DNA of 64,000 nt, from positions 1 through 64,000 of the forward strand of contig JAURVB010010284.1 of assembly GCA_033002965.1 (NCBI GenBank), written 5' to 3'. Made by a program: the position numbers and the translations under genes. Positions within the stretch are counted from its first letter, which is position 1, and each line of letters begins with the position of its first letter. This document shows positions 47,743 to 58,796 of this stretch, piece after piece. The notes below the pieces were generated by a model, which saw only the letters and a program-made list of their open reading frames with translations, was not told the DNA's origin and made no database searches. Source of the stretch: Piper betle. Lineage: Eukaryota > Streptophyta > Magnoliopsida > Piperales > Piperaceae.

Positions 47743-48616
47743 GTGAAATTCCTCGGACATGTTGTCTCAAAGGCGGGAGTTGTAGTGGATCCATCAAAAG
47801 TGAGAGCAGTTACTAATTGGCCACAACACAAGTTAGTCATAGATATCCAAAGTTTCCTTGGTCTAGAAGGTTACTATCGGAAGTTCATTAAAGATTTCTC
47901 CTTGGTGGCATCGCCAATGACTAAGCTTACACGCAAAGGAGTCAAGTTAGAATGGAGTAACAAGTTTGAGGAGAGTTTCCAATCTTTAAAGAAGAGTTTA
48001 ACTACTGCACCAGTTTTGACTATACCAAATGGCAACGAAGGATTTATGGTCTTCAGTGATGCATCTCTAGTGGTGTTAGGATGTGTCCTTATGCCAGATG
48101 GTAAGGTGGTGGCTTACACCTCTTGCCAATTGAAGATTCACGAGCAAAATTATGCAACCCATGACTTGGAACTGGCAGCAGTTGTGTTCGCTCTGAAACT
48201 TTGGAGACACTATTTGTACGAGCTCAGTTCGAGGTTTTTACCGACCACCAAAGTTTGAAGTATATCTTCACCCAGAATGACCTTAACCTTCGACAGGGCG
48301 GTGGATAGAATACTTGAAGGACTATGATTTCCAAATTTTATACCATCCGGGAAAAGTGAACGTTGTAGCTGACGCGATGAGTCGGAAGGGCAAGGTGGAC
48401 AAGGGTCAACAGCTAGCTAGACTTTGGGCTATGTCATCTGAGGTGGTATCTATTAACCCGCTGGAACGAGTGACAGGACTGTTGGCGTACCTGGTTATCT
48501 CCAATGAATTGGTGGACCGTGTTAAGCTAACACAAATGGAAGATGAGAAGCTGAATGAAATGTTGGACAAAACTCTTGACATTGTAGCAGATTCCAACAT
48601 TGTAATCAGAATTTGA
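47743..48616 (+). pseudogene. element Q: RNase H
   Basis: [20 protein letters not shown] leads into [20 protein letters not shown] and [20 protein letters not shown] with the first Asp, then [20 protein letters not shown] with the Glu. A frameshift near 48220 puts [11 protein letters not shown] (Asp) in another frame and a one-base loss near 48293 shifts again. ILYHPGKVNVVADAMSRKGK ends the domain. TGA at 48614-48616 replaces an Arg codon (CGA to TGA fits). Confidence 0.85.
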
Positions 48617-49354
48617 GGGAGGTTCTGTGTACCCAAAAATGTTGTATTAAAGCGAGATATCCTAGAGGAAGCTCATCGTTCAAGGTTCTCAATACACCCT
48701 GGTGTTACAAAGATGTACCAGGACTTAAGACGAACCTACTGGTCGATTGGGATGAAGAGGGATGTGGTGGATTTTGTTTCCAAGTGTCAGACGTGCCAAT
48801 TGATTAAAGCCCAACATCAACTACCCAGTGGATTATTACAATCTTTAGAGATACCTACCTGGAAATGGGAGCGTGTCACATGTGATTTTATTACTAAACT
48901 CCCAAGGACTTTGAAGAGACATGACTCTATATGGGTGGTTGTGGACCATTTGACTAAGGCAGCTCACTTTATTCCCCCAAAATCAACAAGGACGGCAGAA
49001 TACTTAGCAGAACTGTACATAAATAACATTGTCAGGCTACATGGAATTCCAAAGGAGATAGTCTCTGACAGAGATCCCCTATTCACGTCACATTTTTGGG
49101 AAGTTTTTCAAAAAGCTATGGGGACCCAAATCAAGTTAAGTACAGTATATCACCCCCAAACTGATGGTCAAAGTGAGAGGACCAATCAAACCTTGGAAGA
49201 TTTGTTGAGAGCTTGCTTCCTCGACTGGGGAGGAGATTGGGAGAAACACGTAGCCTTGTCTGAATTCACCTATAATAACTCTTACCAAGCCAGTATAGGA
49301 ATTGCACCGTTTGAAGCTTTATACTGTAGGCCTTGTCGATCTCCATCATGCTAG
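48617..49354 (+). pseudogene. element Q: integrase zinc region and catalytic core, uninterrupted
   Basis: About 245 codons without a stop. HHCC zinc region: EEAHRSRFSIHPGVTKMY then C-Q-T-C at KCQTCQLIKAQH. Catalytic D, D and E lie in TCDFITKLP, VSDRDPLFTSHF and SERTNQTLEDLLR. All are intact, making this the best-preserved protein stretch in the window. TAG at 49352-49354 again sits where a Trp codon is expected (G-to-A). It would insert the cDNA if the polyprotein could be made. Confidence 0.9.
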
Positions 49355-49830
49355 TTGGAGTCTACAAAGGTGGTTATGGTCGGGCCAGAGATGGTGAGAG
49401 AAGTAGCTAAAAAGTGCAACTCATCCAGCAAAGGCTTAAGGCAGCTCAGGATCGGCAGAAAAGTTATGTTGACGCTCGAATGAAGGACTTAGAATTCCAA
49501 CTTGGGGAGTTCGTTTACCTTAAGACCTCACCTAAAAGGGAGTGATCAGATTTAGAACATCAGGGAAGTTGAAGCCAAGATTCATAGGATCATTTCAAAT
49601 TCTGGATTGAATCGGAAGTTGTGCATATAGATTAGCATTACTACCAAGCCTTGATGGTGTACACAATGTCTTTCATGTGTCAATGCTAAAGAAATATGTA
49701 CGAGATGAGAATCACATTATCACAAATTTTGCAAATTTAGAGCTACAATCAGATTTAACCTACGAGGAAAAACCGATTCGCATCTTGGCAATGGCCAGAA
49801 AATATCCTAGAATGTTGTTGCATAAAATCT
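49355..49830 (+). pseudogene. element Q: integrase C-terminus, chromodomain deleted
   Basis: Frameshifted remains of EFQLGEFVYLK.., then IRFRTSGKLKPRFIG, HNVFHVSMLKKYVRDE and YEEKPIRILA. Directly after ILA the frame reads MARKYPR, which in element O lies about 108 bases further on (56612). The chromodomain body is therefore cleanly missing, between short TGGCA repeats at the deletion edges. Confidence 0.82.
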
Positions 49831-49904
49831 GTGTAATTGTTGTAACATGAACTTATACTGGAGATGTACTTAATCATGAATATCTATTAATGCTATGATA
49901 TTTC

Positions 49905-49934
49905 GGGGACGAAATAATTCAAAGTTGGGGAGAT
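49905..49934 (+). promoter_or_regulatory. polypurine tract with conserved upstream motif
   Basis: TTTCGGGGACGAAAT, then AAAGTTGGGGAGAT immediately before the LTR. The purine tract primes plus-strand DNA in LTR elements. The same two-part block precedes the LTRs at 56768, 42128, 52819 and, on the minus strand, 19483. Confidence 0.85.
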
Positions 49935-49954
49935 TGTAAAGACCCGGAAAAAAA

Positions 49955-49985
<31 letters not shown>

Positions 49986-51647
49986 TAATAAACACGTTTG
50001 TCGCAGTGGGATCGAATGTTGGGAAAAAAAAAATTTTTCCATACAAATTATTTATCGTCAACCGGTTAACTATGAATTACCCGGTTAAGTGAAAAGTATT
50101 TTAACCGGTTAATTATTGTTTAATCGATCAAGCAGAATCAAACCGTTTAAACAATAAAGTGAATCATATCGATTACCCGGTTACTCGATTAAGTGATATA
50201 CGGGCGAAGTAAGTTTTCACAAACCCTAGCCTTCATGACATTATATAAAGAGAAGGAGAGGGCGTCATCCACATAATTTCTCTTCAGACAAACGCCGGCT
50301 TCCTCCTTCACTCGGGTAATTCTTCTTCCTTTCCTTTTCTTTGTTGCATAAATACACATCCTCAAATGGATAATAAGCATGTTTAGATAATAAACATGAT
50401 AAAAATAAAATTAAAATCTGGAGTCAACGAAGAGAAGGGGAACACTAGGAGGTCATCATGATGTTTTGTAGCAGCAACAATGCCATCTTCCATCCTTGTG
50501 AGTTGGGTTGACGTGCTGGAAGTAGGGAGTGCTCCTTGTGGTGCTGCTGGCTGGACGGAGTCGCGTTGGGTGGCCGAGTCAGACCGTCGAGGAGGGATGC
50601 AAATTAGAACGTGAAGGGAGAGCAGCCATAGGTGGTGTTGCTGGCCAGACATGGATCCGCCATGGAAAGTGCAGACTGGTCGTCACCTGGGGTGGTGCTG
50701 GTCATCACCTTGATGGGGCAGGACATGGTCGCCATGGTTGCTGGTCGGCCACCATGAATGGTGAAATTAAGGTCCCCATGTAGGGTGTAGTCCGAGTTCC
50801 ATGAGATAGCAGCGGATAAAGATTGGATCTTTGGGGTTTTCCAATCAGATCAGTGGGGTAGATAGAAGATGGGGTCTGAAATTGGGTGGAAGGAATAGAA
50901 GACATGCTAGTTTTGGGTGCGAAGAAGAAGAAGGTATGGGAAAGAGAAGGACGTCGGGGAAGAAGAATGGCAGTTTTGTAAATATGGGATGACTCGATAC
51001 GGTCCAGTTAAAAATAAATTACATATAACTATACTAATGACATCCTTAACTTAGGATAATACAAATCAGTTAAAGAATATACTAATACTACTAATTAAGT
51101 ATTGAGTATGGTTAATAATTAAACTATTAACTGGAAAATGAAGGTTTTATTTGGGATATTTAATTGGAAATATGAAAAAAAGACTTAATTGATTATAATA
51201 CATTGATAATAAATTATCATTGGACTTACTGGAAATTAAATAATTAATGAAGTCCAGCATGATATATTTTATATCTTCAAAATGGATATTTATACTAGTC
51301 ATGTAGTTGCATGTAGGTTCATGCAAATAAAATTATACTAATGTATAATTTTATGCCCTCATTCAGATTAGGGTTAGCGGATTACAGTCAGACGAAATCA
51401 CAAGTCAAGTACGTATAATAGGTAGAACATCGTACTTTCCTTGTTGGTAGCCTAGGTCGGCCTGAGCCCAGATTCTACCACCATGCACCGAGTGCAGCTG
51501 GGGTCAAAGAATTAACTCAGTCGAACACGGGGTCGTATTATGTGCATAAATTGTGTAATGCATCGACATTGTTTTAGAGTAGTGATAGCCGCCCCATAAA
51601 AAGGCTACGGCTGGGGTGAGCGAGGCACAGCGATTCCTCCATCGCAC

Positions 51648-52183
51648 TGTAACGACCCAGCCCAAAGTGCAACGTAGTGGTCTAAGTCATTTCTTTAAAA
51701 TGGGTACCCCGGAAGTTAAAGATCTATAGTCCATTCCCACTTATAAACAGGATCTTCACCCAGTAGGTATTAGATGTGGGACTAAGTTGAGGGATCTCAC
51801 AATCCACCCGCCTTAGAAAATTTCGTCCCCGAAATGCCTATTCTTGGCCCATTGCTAGCCCCAGCCCACGTCCTTTCTGGCGCGTGACTGGCAGCCTACC
51901 CAACGTTTCTAGTCTTGGCCCATTGCTAGCCCCAGCCCACGACCTTTTTGGCCCATGACCGGCAGCCTAGTCAACGTCCCTAGTCCATCCCACCATCTAA
52001 CACGGAACCAGGTCGGCTCTGATACCATATGTAATGACCCAGCCCAAAGTGCAACGTAATGGGCTAAGTTATTTCTTTAAAATGGGTACCCCGGAAGTTA
52101 ACGATCTATAGTCCATTCCCACTTATAAACAGGATCTTCACCCACTAGGTATTAGATGTGGGACTAAGTTCAGGGATCTCACA
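51648..52183 (-). mobile_element. complete TRIM element 1
   Basis: Two 154-bp LTRs (51648-51801 and 52030-52183), differing at about 7 positions by eye, flank a 228-bp interior. Primer site (complement of 52012-52027, GTCGGCTCTGATACCA) and polypurine tract (complement of 51802-51816) are both present. TSD CGCAC (51643-51647) and TGCAC (52184-52188), one C/T change. The interior has a 71-bp tandem duplication (from 51843 and 51914). No coding capacity. Terminal-repeat-in-miniature by size and structure. Confidence 0.88.
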
Positions 52184-52476
52184 TGCACTGGAGTGCAGTG
52201 ATAGCTTCCCCATAAACAGTCTACGGCCGGGGTGTGTGAGGAACTGGCACTAGAATTGGTAGTGAGAGCTTCCCCACAAACGGGGCGTAGCAATCACTTG
52301 AGTGCAGTGATAGCCTCCCCATAAAAAGGCTACGGTCGGGGTGTGTGAGGCACTGGCACTAGAATTGGTAGTGAGAGTTTCCCCACAAACGGGGCATAGC
52401 AATCACCTGAGTGCAGTGATAGCCTCCCCATAAAAAGGCTACGACCGCGGTGTGTGAGGCACTGGCACTAGAATTG

Positions 52477-52972
52477 TGTGAGATCCCTCATCTAATACCT
52501 ACTGGGAGAAGATCGGGACTGGCACTTAGTCCCATCTAATACCTACTTGGAGAAGATCCTGTTTATAAGTGGGAATGGACTAGAGATCTTTAACTTCCGG
52601 GGTACCCATTTTAAAGAAATGACTTAGACCATTACGTTGCACTTTGGGCCGGGTAGTTACAAATGGTATCAGAGCCGACCTGGTTCTGTGTTAGATGGTG
52701 GGCTGGATTAGAAACGTTGGCTAGGCTGTCAGTCACGGGCCAGAAAAGTCGTAGGCTGGGGCTAGCAACGGGCCAAGAATAGGCATTTCGGGGACGAAAT
52801 TTCCTAAGGTGGGTGGATTGTGAGGTCCCTCAACTTAGTCCCACATCTAATACCTACTGGGTGAAGATCTTGTTTATAAGTGGGAATGGACTAGAGATCT
52901 TAAACTTTTGGGGTACCCATTTTAAAGAAATGACTTAGCCCATTACGTTCCACTTTGGGTTGGGTCGTTAAA
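52477..52972 (+). mobile_element. complete TRIM element 2
   Basis: LTRs 52477-52661 (enlarged to 185 bp by a local ~40-bp duplication) and 52819-52972 (154 bp, last TTACA reading TTAAA). Primer site TGGTATCAGAGCCGAC at 52664-52679; polypurine AAGGTGGGTGGAT before 52819. Perfect TSD AATTG at 52472-52476 and 52973-52977. Same family as TRIM 1, opposite orientation, only 293 bases away. Confidence 0.9.
52664..52679 (+). promoter_or_regulatory. TRIM primer-binding site (initiator-Met tRNA)
   Basis: TGGTATCAGAGCCGAC, two bases after the LTR end, matching the site at 26490 over 14 bases. Confidence 0.85.
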
Positions 52973-53727
52973 AATTGGTAGTGAGAGCTTCCCCACAAAT
53001 GGGGCGTAGCAATCACCTGAGTGTAGTGATAGCCTTCCCATAAAAAAGGCTACAACTAGGGTGTGTGAGGCACTGGCACTAGAGTTGGCAGTGAGAGCTT
53101 CCCCACAAACGGGGTGTACCAATTATCTGAGTGCAGTGATAGCTTCCCCACAAAAAGGTTACGGCCGGGGTGTGCGAGGCACTGGCACTGGAGATTGTAG
53201 TGGTAACCTCCTCACAAAAGGGCTCCGACCGGGGTGTGTGGATCACAACGAATACCTCCTCCGCATTATTTTGGAGTATAGCGGAATCGCTCCACCGCAT
53301 TTTAAAATGAACATAGGGGAATAGTGGAATGAACTTGATTTGTTTTATCTATTATACTACTTAGTGTTGTATTCACTAACGCAGAATTACCTCCGCTGGT
53401 GTGCAAATACAAAATTAGGTGATTGACAACCAGAGCATGGAGCAAAATAAATATAGGGACTCCCTTTTTATTTATTGGGAAATAAATGTGGCTACTGGGA
53501 AACGGTCCAAGACTATGGGATCTTTATCTATGTGTTTGTTAGAAATGTTAGACATATTTGCTAAATTGTGAGTAACTCCTAGCCAGCTAGGCCCACAATG
53601 TTGTGAAAAATGGTGGGTCGTTACATGCTAGCCGGTAATGGACATGATGGACTAACCCATCAGCCAATTATGGACATGGCAGATTGGACTCACCAGCCGA
53701 TAAAGGACATGACGATTGGACTCGCGA

Positions 53728-55544
53728 TGTAAGAACCGTGAAAATATGTGAAATTTTTTATTTCAAGACTTGAACCTAAGTATTATGAAATATTATTTTC
53801 GATGAATGGATATGGTTGGTTATCAAGTAGACCGGTCACGGTTCAACATAAAGCCAAACCCTAACCTTAGAGAAGACGTAATGCCAAACTCTGGCATTAG
53901 GGAAAACAAACCCAACCTAGAGAATACTGATTCATGAACGGATGATGGGATAAGAGAATTTAATAAAGGGACTCGTTGAACCTAGGGAATACCTATACAT
54001 GAATAGATGTGAGAATTTAATTGAGGAACTCGTTGAAGCATATATATATATAGTAGGAGGGGGTTAGGGAGGAAAGGAAGTCCACTCCTTCTTGCCTCCT
54101 CTCCGGTGCCTTTCCATTGTGGTGTAAGTATTTCATACTTCTTCTCAATTTCTTTTACATTAGAACTCTTACAAGCATGGTTCCAACGCATAAATTCATT
54201 AGAAATACCTTGCTAAGTTGCTGGAACTTTTTGGTATAAATTGCAATAGGTCTTTGGGTGTTGAGATATTGTATGGTTGCAAATTAGATGGCAGATATGA
54301 AATTTACGTTTGACTGTCAGAATGGAACGGACAGTCCATAAGTAAATATCGGCTAATATGTGGTATGGTGGAATGGACCCATCGGCCAATAGGGGGTATG
54401 GTGGAATGGACCCATCGGCTCAACCTAATACAGTGGTACGGTGGAATGGACCAATCGGCCAATAGGGGGTACGGTGAAATGGACCCATTGGCTCAACCTA
54501 ATATATTGGTATGATGGAATGGACCCATCGGCTAATAGGGGGTATGGTGGAATGGACCCATCGGCTCAACCTAATACAGTGGTACGGTGGAATGGACCCA
54601 TCGGCCAATAGGGGTACGGTGGAATGGACCCATCGGCTCAACCTAATAAGTGGTACGGTGGAATGGACCCATCGGCTAATAGGGGGTACGGTGGAATGGA
54701 CCCATCGGCTCAACCTAATACAGTGGTACAATGGAATGGACCTATCGGCCAATAGGGTGGTACGGTGGAATGGACCCATCGGCTCAACCTAATACAGTGG
54801 TACGGTGGAATGGACCTATCGGCTCAACCTAATAAGTGGTACGGTGGAATGGACCCATCTGCCAATAGGGGGTACGGTGGAATGGACCCATCGGCTCAAC
54901 CTAATACAGTGCTACGGTGGAATGGGCCCATCGGCCAATAGGGGGATACGGTGGAATGGACCCATCGGCCAATAGGGGGTACGGTGGAATGGACCCATCG
55001 GCTCAACATAATAAGTTGTACGGTGGAATGGACCCATCGGCTAATAAGGGGTACGGTGGAATGGACCCATCGGAAAATAGGGGTACGATGGAATGGACCC
55101 ATCGGTCAATAGGGTACGGTGGAATGGACCCATCGGCCCAACATAATAGGGGGTACAATGGAATGAACCAATCGGCCAATAAGGGGGCACGATGGACTGA
55201 GCCATCGGCCCAATATTTTATAGTGGCACGGTGGACTAACCCATCAGCCAATAGAACTACATCGAGCTTGATCCCGACATGGGTATGTAGGCCAATCAAG
55301 ATTGTTTGATTTCAGCTCAAATAAGGTAGAATAAAAGTATGATAGGATAGTCAGGTTAGGAGAATCGGTAATAAATGGGACTTCTTTTTATTTTGTTTTG
55401 AGTTATAAATGTGGCTATGGGAAATGGTCTAAGACTGTGGGAACCATTATTTTATAACTTATTAATTGGTATTTAGTAGTTTTATTTTGGTAACACCTGG
55501 CCAACAAGGCCCACAATATTATTAAAAATGGCCGGGTCGTTACA
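53728..55544 (+). repeat. solo LTR Z with array
   Basis: TGTAAGAACCGTGAAAATAT to GGCCGGGTCGTTACA, 1,817 bases, flanked by CGCGA (53723-53727) and CGCAA (55545-55549). The end block CACAATATT..TTACA and the AATGTGGCTATGGGAAATGG word place it in the same LTR superfamily. It contains a different array (54360-55255). No internal region, so a solo LTR. Confidence 0.78.
54360..55255 (+). repeat. alternating 33/40-bp minisatellite in LTR Z
   Basis: The core GGTACGGTGGAATGGACCCA followed by TCGG is extended either by CCAATAGGG (33 bp) or by CTCAACCTAATACAGT (40 bp). The two forms often alternate, giving a 73-bp higher unit; later units are mostly the short form. The short form is recognisably related to the 33-bp unit of LTR P. 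Open frames of 93-130 codons on both strands are repeat artefacts. Confidence 0.92.
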
Positions 55545-56122
55545 CGCAAGTTGGTAATGGACATAATGGACTGACCCATCAGCCAATAGATGGATATGGT
55601 GGACTGAGCCTTCTGCCAACTAATGGACATGGTGGACTTAACCATCAACTAATTAATGGACATGTTGGAATGGTCACAATAGCCAATATTATAGATAATG
55701 ATAGGGAGTTTATGGACTTGTTTTATTTAATTATATGGCCTGGTGTTTAATCACTAACATGGAATTGCCTCCGTAGGTTAGCAGCTAGAACTAAAGACTA
55801 AGAGAGGGCAGGGTGGTTCTTCTACCAACTTAGGTGGTGAACAGATAATAAGCAAACATCTCATTTTACTTTTCTTGTGTTATAAATGTGGCTATGGGAA
55901 ATGGTCCAAGACTGTGGGATGATTATTTCATATATTGTCATTTGAAACATAAGTTCTTTTGAGTTTGAAATGCTAGACTTATTTGCTTTCACATTATTCA
56001 TGTAACCTTTTAAGTAACACCCGGTCCAGTTAGGACTATTTGTTATAGGGTTGGTTTTGTTAAATTTTGAGTAACACCTGGCCAACAAGGCCCACAATAT
56101 CATGAAATATGGCGGGTCATTA

Positions 56123-56767
56123 TAGAGGGAAGCAACTAAAAGGTGAAACTCATTCAGCAAAGGCCTAAGGTAGGTCAGGATTGACAAAAGAGTTATGCTG
56201 ATACTCAAAGGAGGGACCTAGAGTTCCAAGTTGGGGAGTTTGTGTACCTAAAGACATCTCCTACGAAGGGGGTGATCAGATTTAGAACATCAGGGAAGTT
56301 GAAGCCAAGATTCATAGGACCATTTCCAATCCTTGATCGAGTTGGAAATTGTGCATATAGACTAGCATTAACACCAAGCCTAGTTGGAGTACACAATGTA
56401 TTCCATGTGTCAATGATAAAGAAATATGTACGAGATGAAGATCATATAATTACAAATTTTGAAGACTTAGAGTTACAATCAAAATTAGCCTATGAGGAAA
56501 AGCCGATTTGCATTTTGGCAAGAGAAATAAAGACACTCAAGAACAAGGAAATTCCTTTAGTAAAAGTATTGTGGAAAAATCAGGGGTCAAAGTAAGCCAC
56601 ATGGGAGACTGAACAAGAAATGGCAAGGAAGTACCCTAGCCTATTTGTGGCATAAAATTCTTATTATTGTAATAGCATGAACCGATACTGAAGTAATAAA
56701 ATTAATCATGAATGTCCTATTGCTGTTATAATATTTTAGGAATGAAATATTTCTAAGTTAGGGAGAT
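56123..56767 (+). pseudogene. element O: integrase end and chromodomain
   Basis: After a short frameshifted part (SSKLGSL, standing for EFQVGEFVYL) the frame 56242-56595 reads TSPTKGVIRFRTSGKLKPRF, GPFPILDRVGNCAYRLALTP, VHNVFHVSMIKKYVRDEDH and EEKPICILAREIKTLKNKEI. This runs into the chromodomain VKVLWKNQGSK, then TAA, then ATWETEQEMARKYPSLF. The chromodomain is complete apart from that stop, unlike in element Q. It ends with the polypurine tract AAGTTAGGGAGAT before 56768. Confidence 0.88.
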
Positions 56768-56811
56768 TGTAAGGACTGTGAAAAATAATAATAATAATAA
56801 TATATTTGACG

Positions 56812-56937
56812 CGGTCTGGGAAGGACCGAATGCAGTCCGAGAGGGACTGAATGCAGTCCAGGAACGACCGAACACGGTTTGGGAAGGACCGAACGCGGTC
56901 CGGGATGGACCGAACACGGTCTGGGAAGGACCGAATG
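56812..56937 (+). repeat. six 21-bp palindromic units
   Basis: Six units of the type CGGTCTGGGAAGGACCGAAT plus G, each able to pair CGGTC with GACCG. The 5' LTR of the same element has only one unit (38480-38500). Confidence 0.9.
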
Positions 56938-58796
56938 TATTATATTGTCTACCCGGTTAATTCTACCCAGTTAATTATTTATCTAGTTAAATGAAATGCT
57001 GGTGTTGGGGTGTTTTCACATACCCTAGCCGTCATTACATTTTATTTTTGTGAGGGACGTCCTCCTCACGCTAGCCTTCGTCCGCATTTTCTTCTCATCT
57101 TCCTTACCGGTGCCGACTTCTTCCTCTTTGCTTGGGTATCCTTGCTATCTCCCTCTTCTTAATTTTCTTGCATGCATATTCTTTTTAATTAATAATATGC
57201 TTGATAAACATGATAATTAAAGTCTGAAATCAACAATAACAACTAAAACTTAATTGGAAACTGAAATTCGCCATGGCCAATGAGTCTGAATTTTGGCAAG
57301 GTGGGCGATCATAGGCAAGGGATTTCAAGGCAGCCCTCACACTCCTGACAGCCTCTTTGGTTGCTGGGTCGAGTGGGTGGCGTCGCCTTGTCCCTGGCTT
57401 CCAATGGGTGGTGGAATTACAACTATACTGGGCGGACTTGCAAGGGGGATGAATGTGATAGCAATCCTCTGAAATTAATGCTGTAATGGAAGCTTCAGAG
57501 GGTAGACGCTGGTTGTTCTTTGTTGACAACATCAAGGGTCTATTACAGCAGTTCCTGCCACCGGCATAGAACATTACAGGCGACCTCGCTCGAATTCATG
57601 GCGGTGACTTGCACACGTGAGGAGATTGACTGTACTCCTTGCAATGTCCAAAGGTGGCCAATTTTTCCTGGTTGATGATGGCCTGAGGTTGGTGAACCTC
57701 TGAATTGGTAGCAAGGTGCAAGAAAGTGGTCTTCTTGAGCTGGGAGAAGAAGAACAGGCCTAGTTTGGTGCAGGATAGTCGCCTTGTATAGCTGCTATAA
57801 AACATGGACTTTGGGCTTCATCTTTGGCTGTTTTAATACGTTGTTGATGCCTTGTTGGGATGTTTATATGGTTGTTCAATTGGGTTACTGGGGAAGGTTG
57901 TATAGGGTTGAAAATGACATCAGATCTGGTTTTTGATGCAAAGAAGAAGGTAGGAGAAGAGAAGGACATTGGGGAAGAAGAAGATGACAGTTTTGTAAAT
58001 ATGGATTGACTCGATACGACTCGAGTTAAAAATAATACTAACTCATAATAAATTTTTAAAAATAATTATTCTAATGGATTATGAGTTAAAGTTGCTAAAC
58101 TAATTAGTTACTGGATGAAATCAACATGGACATAAGTAGTATAAAATACGGTAATGATAAACGATCGATAATTAATCGGCATACTATAAAAGGATTAATT
58201 TTAAATCGGATGTTTATAAGGGATTAATGAAATAAAAATTCACCTTTACCGTATTAAATTTAATACTAGATAAATAAAGTGATTATTTTCATAATGAGTT
58301 AATAAGGTAGAAAATGGGTTATTAAACTATAATTAGGTAAAAATCATAAGCGTTGAACCTAAATAGCATAATGAAAATAAATAAAGTTCAAAACTTTATT
58401 AAGTTGAATAATTTAAAATAATTGTATTAGTAATATCTTTGAATTAGAATAATACAATTATTTTAAATAATTTAATCAAATAACTTAATTAATTAAATTA
58501 ATGTGAATAATGATAGCGATTAAAAATTATAAATGTTATCTAAATCATCAAAATCGGGGTAAAGTAATTATCATCTCAAAGGATAATAAACTAATAATAT
58601 TAATTAAATATTTGTTTATAAGTTAGTAATTATTTTATCATTTATTAAGTGTGAATTATAATTTAGATAATTAATTTAAAATGTACAGTAGGATTTAAAT
58701 GATTATCTCAAATGAATAATTTAAGATTTAATATCTTCGAATTTTAATAGTGATAATATATATTAGTCATTTAGTTGCATGCATTTCTACTCAAAT

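Larger units (their letters stand above)
51572..53290 (+). repeat. ~109-bp dimeric minisatellite (interrupted)
   Basis: Each unit has two related halves: GCAGTGATAGCCTCCCCATA..GGCTACGGCCGGGGTG and GTAGTGAGAGCTTCCCCACA..CGGGGCGTAGCAATC. Each half can pair with itself: TAGCC with GGCTA, CCCC with GGGG. Two TRIMs interrupt the array at 51648 and 52477. Related arrays lie at 45362-45950 (complement) and 61842-62480. Confidence 0.9.
44002..53625 (+). mobile_element. Tekay-like element Q (9.6 kb) with TSD
   Basis: Begins TGTAAAGACCCGGG at 44002 and ends GGTGGGTCGTTACA at 53625. The flanks CGCCA (43997-44001) and TGCTA (53626-53630) match apart from two C/T differences, and joining the flanks gives a normal minisatellite unit. 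Left LTR is rearranged (see 45040-46417), gag is missing, and PR, RT, RNase H and IN lie at 46690-49830. The polypurine tract GTTGGGGAGAT precedes the 3' LTR at 49935. The 3' LTR contains two TRIM elements. Confidence 0.75.
49935..53625 (+). repeat. 3' LTR of element Q with two TRIMs inside
   Basis: TGTAAAGACCCGGAAAAA to GGTGGGTCGTTACA; 3,691 bases, or about 2,660 without the TRIMs. Order: AAT microsatellite, GC-rich island (50500-50770), AT-rich middle, hairpin (51329-51352), GGTCGGCCTGAGCCC block, ~109-bp array (51572-53290), CTACTGGGAAACGGTCCAAG, end block. Confidence 0.82.
42653..56122 (+). repeat. solo LTR P, split by elements Q and Z
   Basis: Three segments: 42653-44001, 53626-53727 and 55545-56122, about 2.0 kb in total. 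It holds the GGTCAGCCTGAGCCC..GACTCAGTCTGACACGG block (43070-43150), a 33-bp-unit array, then GAATTGCCTCCG, AATGTGGCTATGGGAAATGG, and an end ..CACAATATC..GGCGGGTCATTATA (TTACA with one change). It lies between the two halves of element O integrase. The left end has no clear TG and may be slightly truncated. Confidence 0.65.

Noticed and set aside
54498..55309. Repeat proteins of 93-130 codons on both strands
   Set aside because: Produced by a 33/40-bp array; both strands open and no start context.
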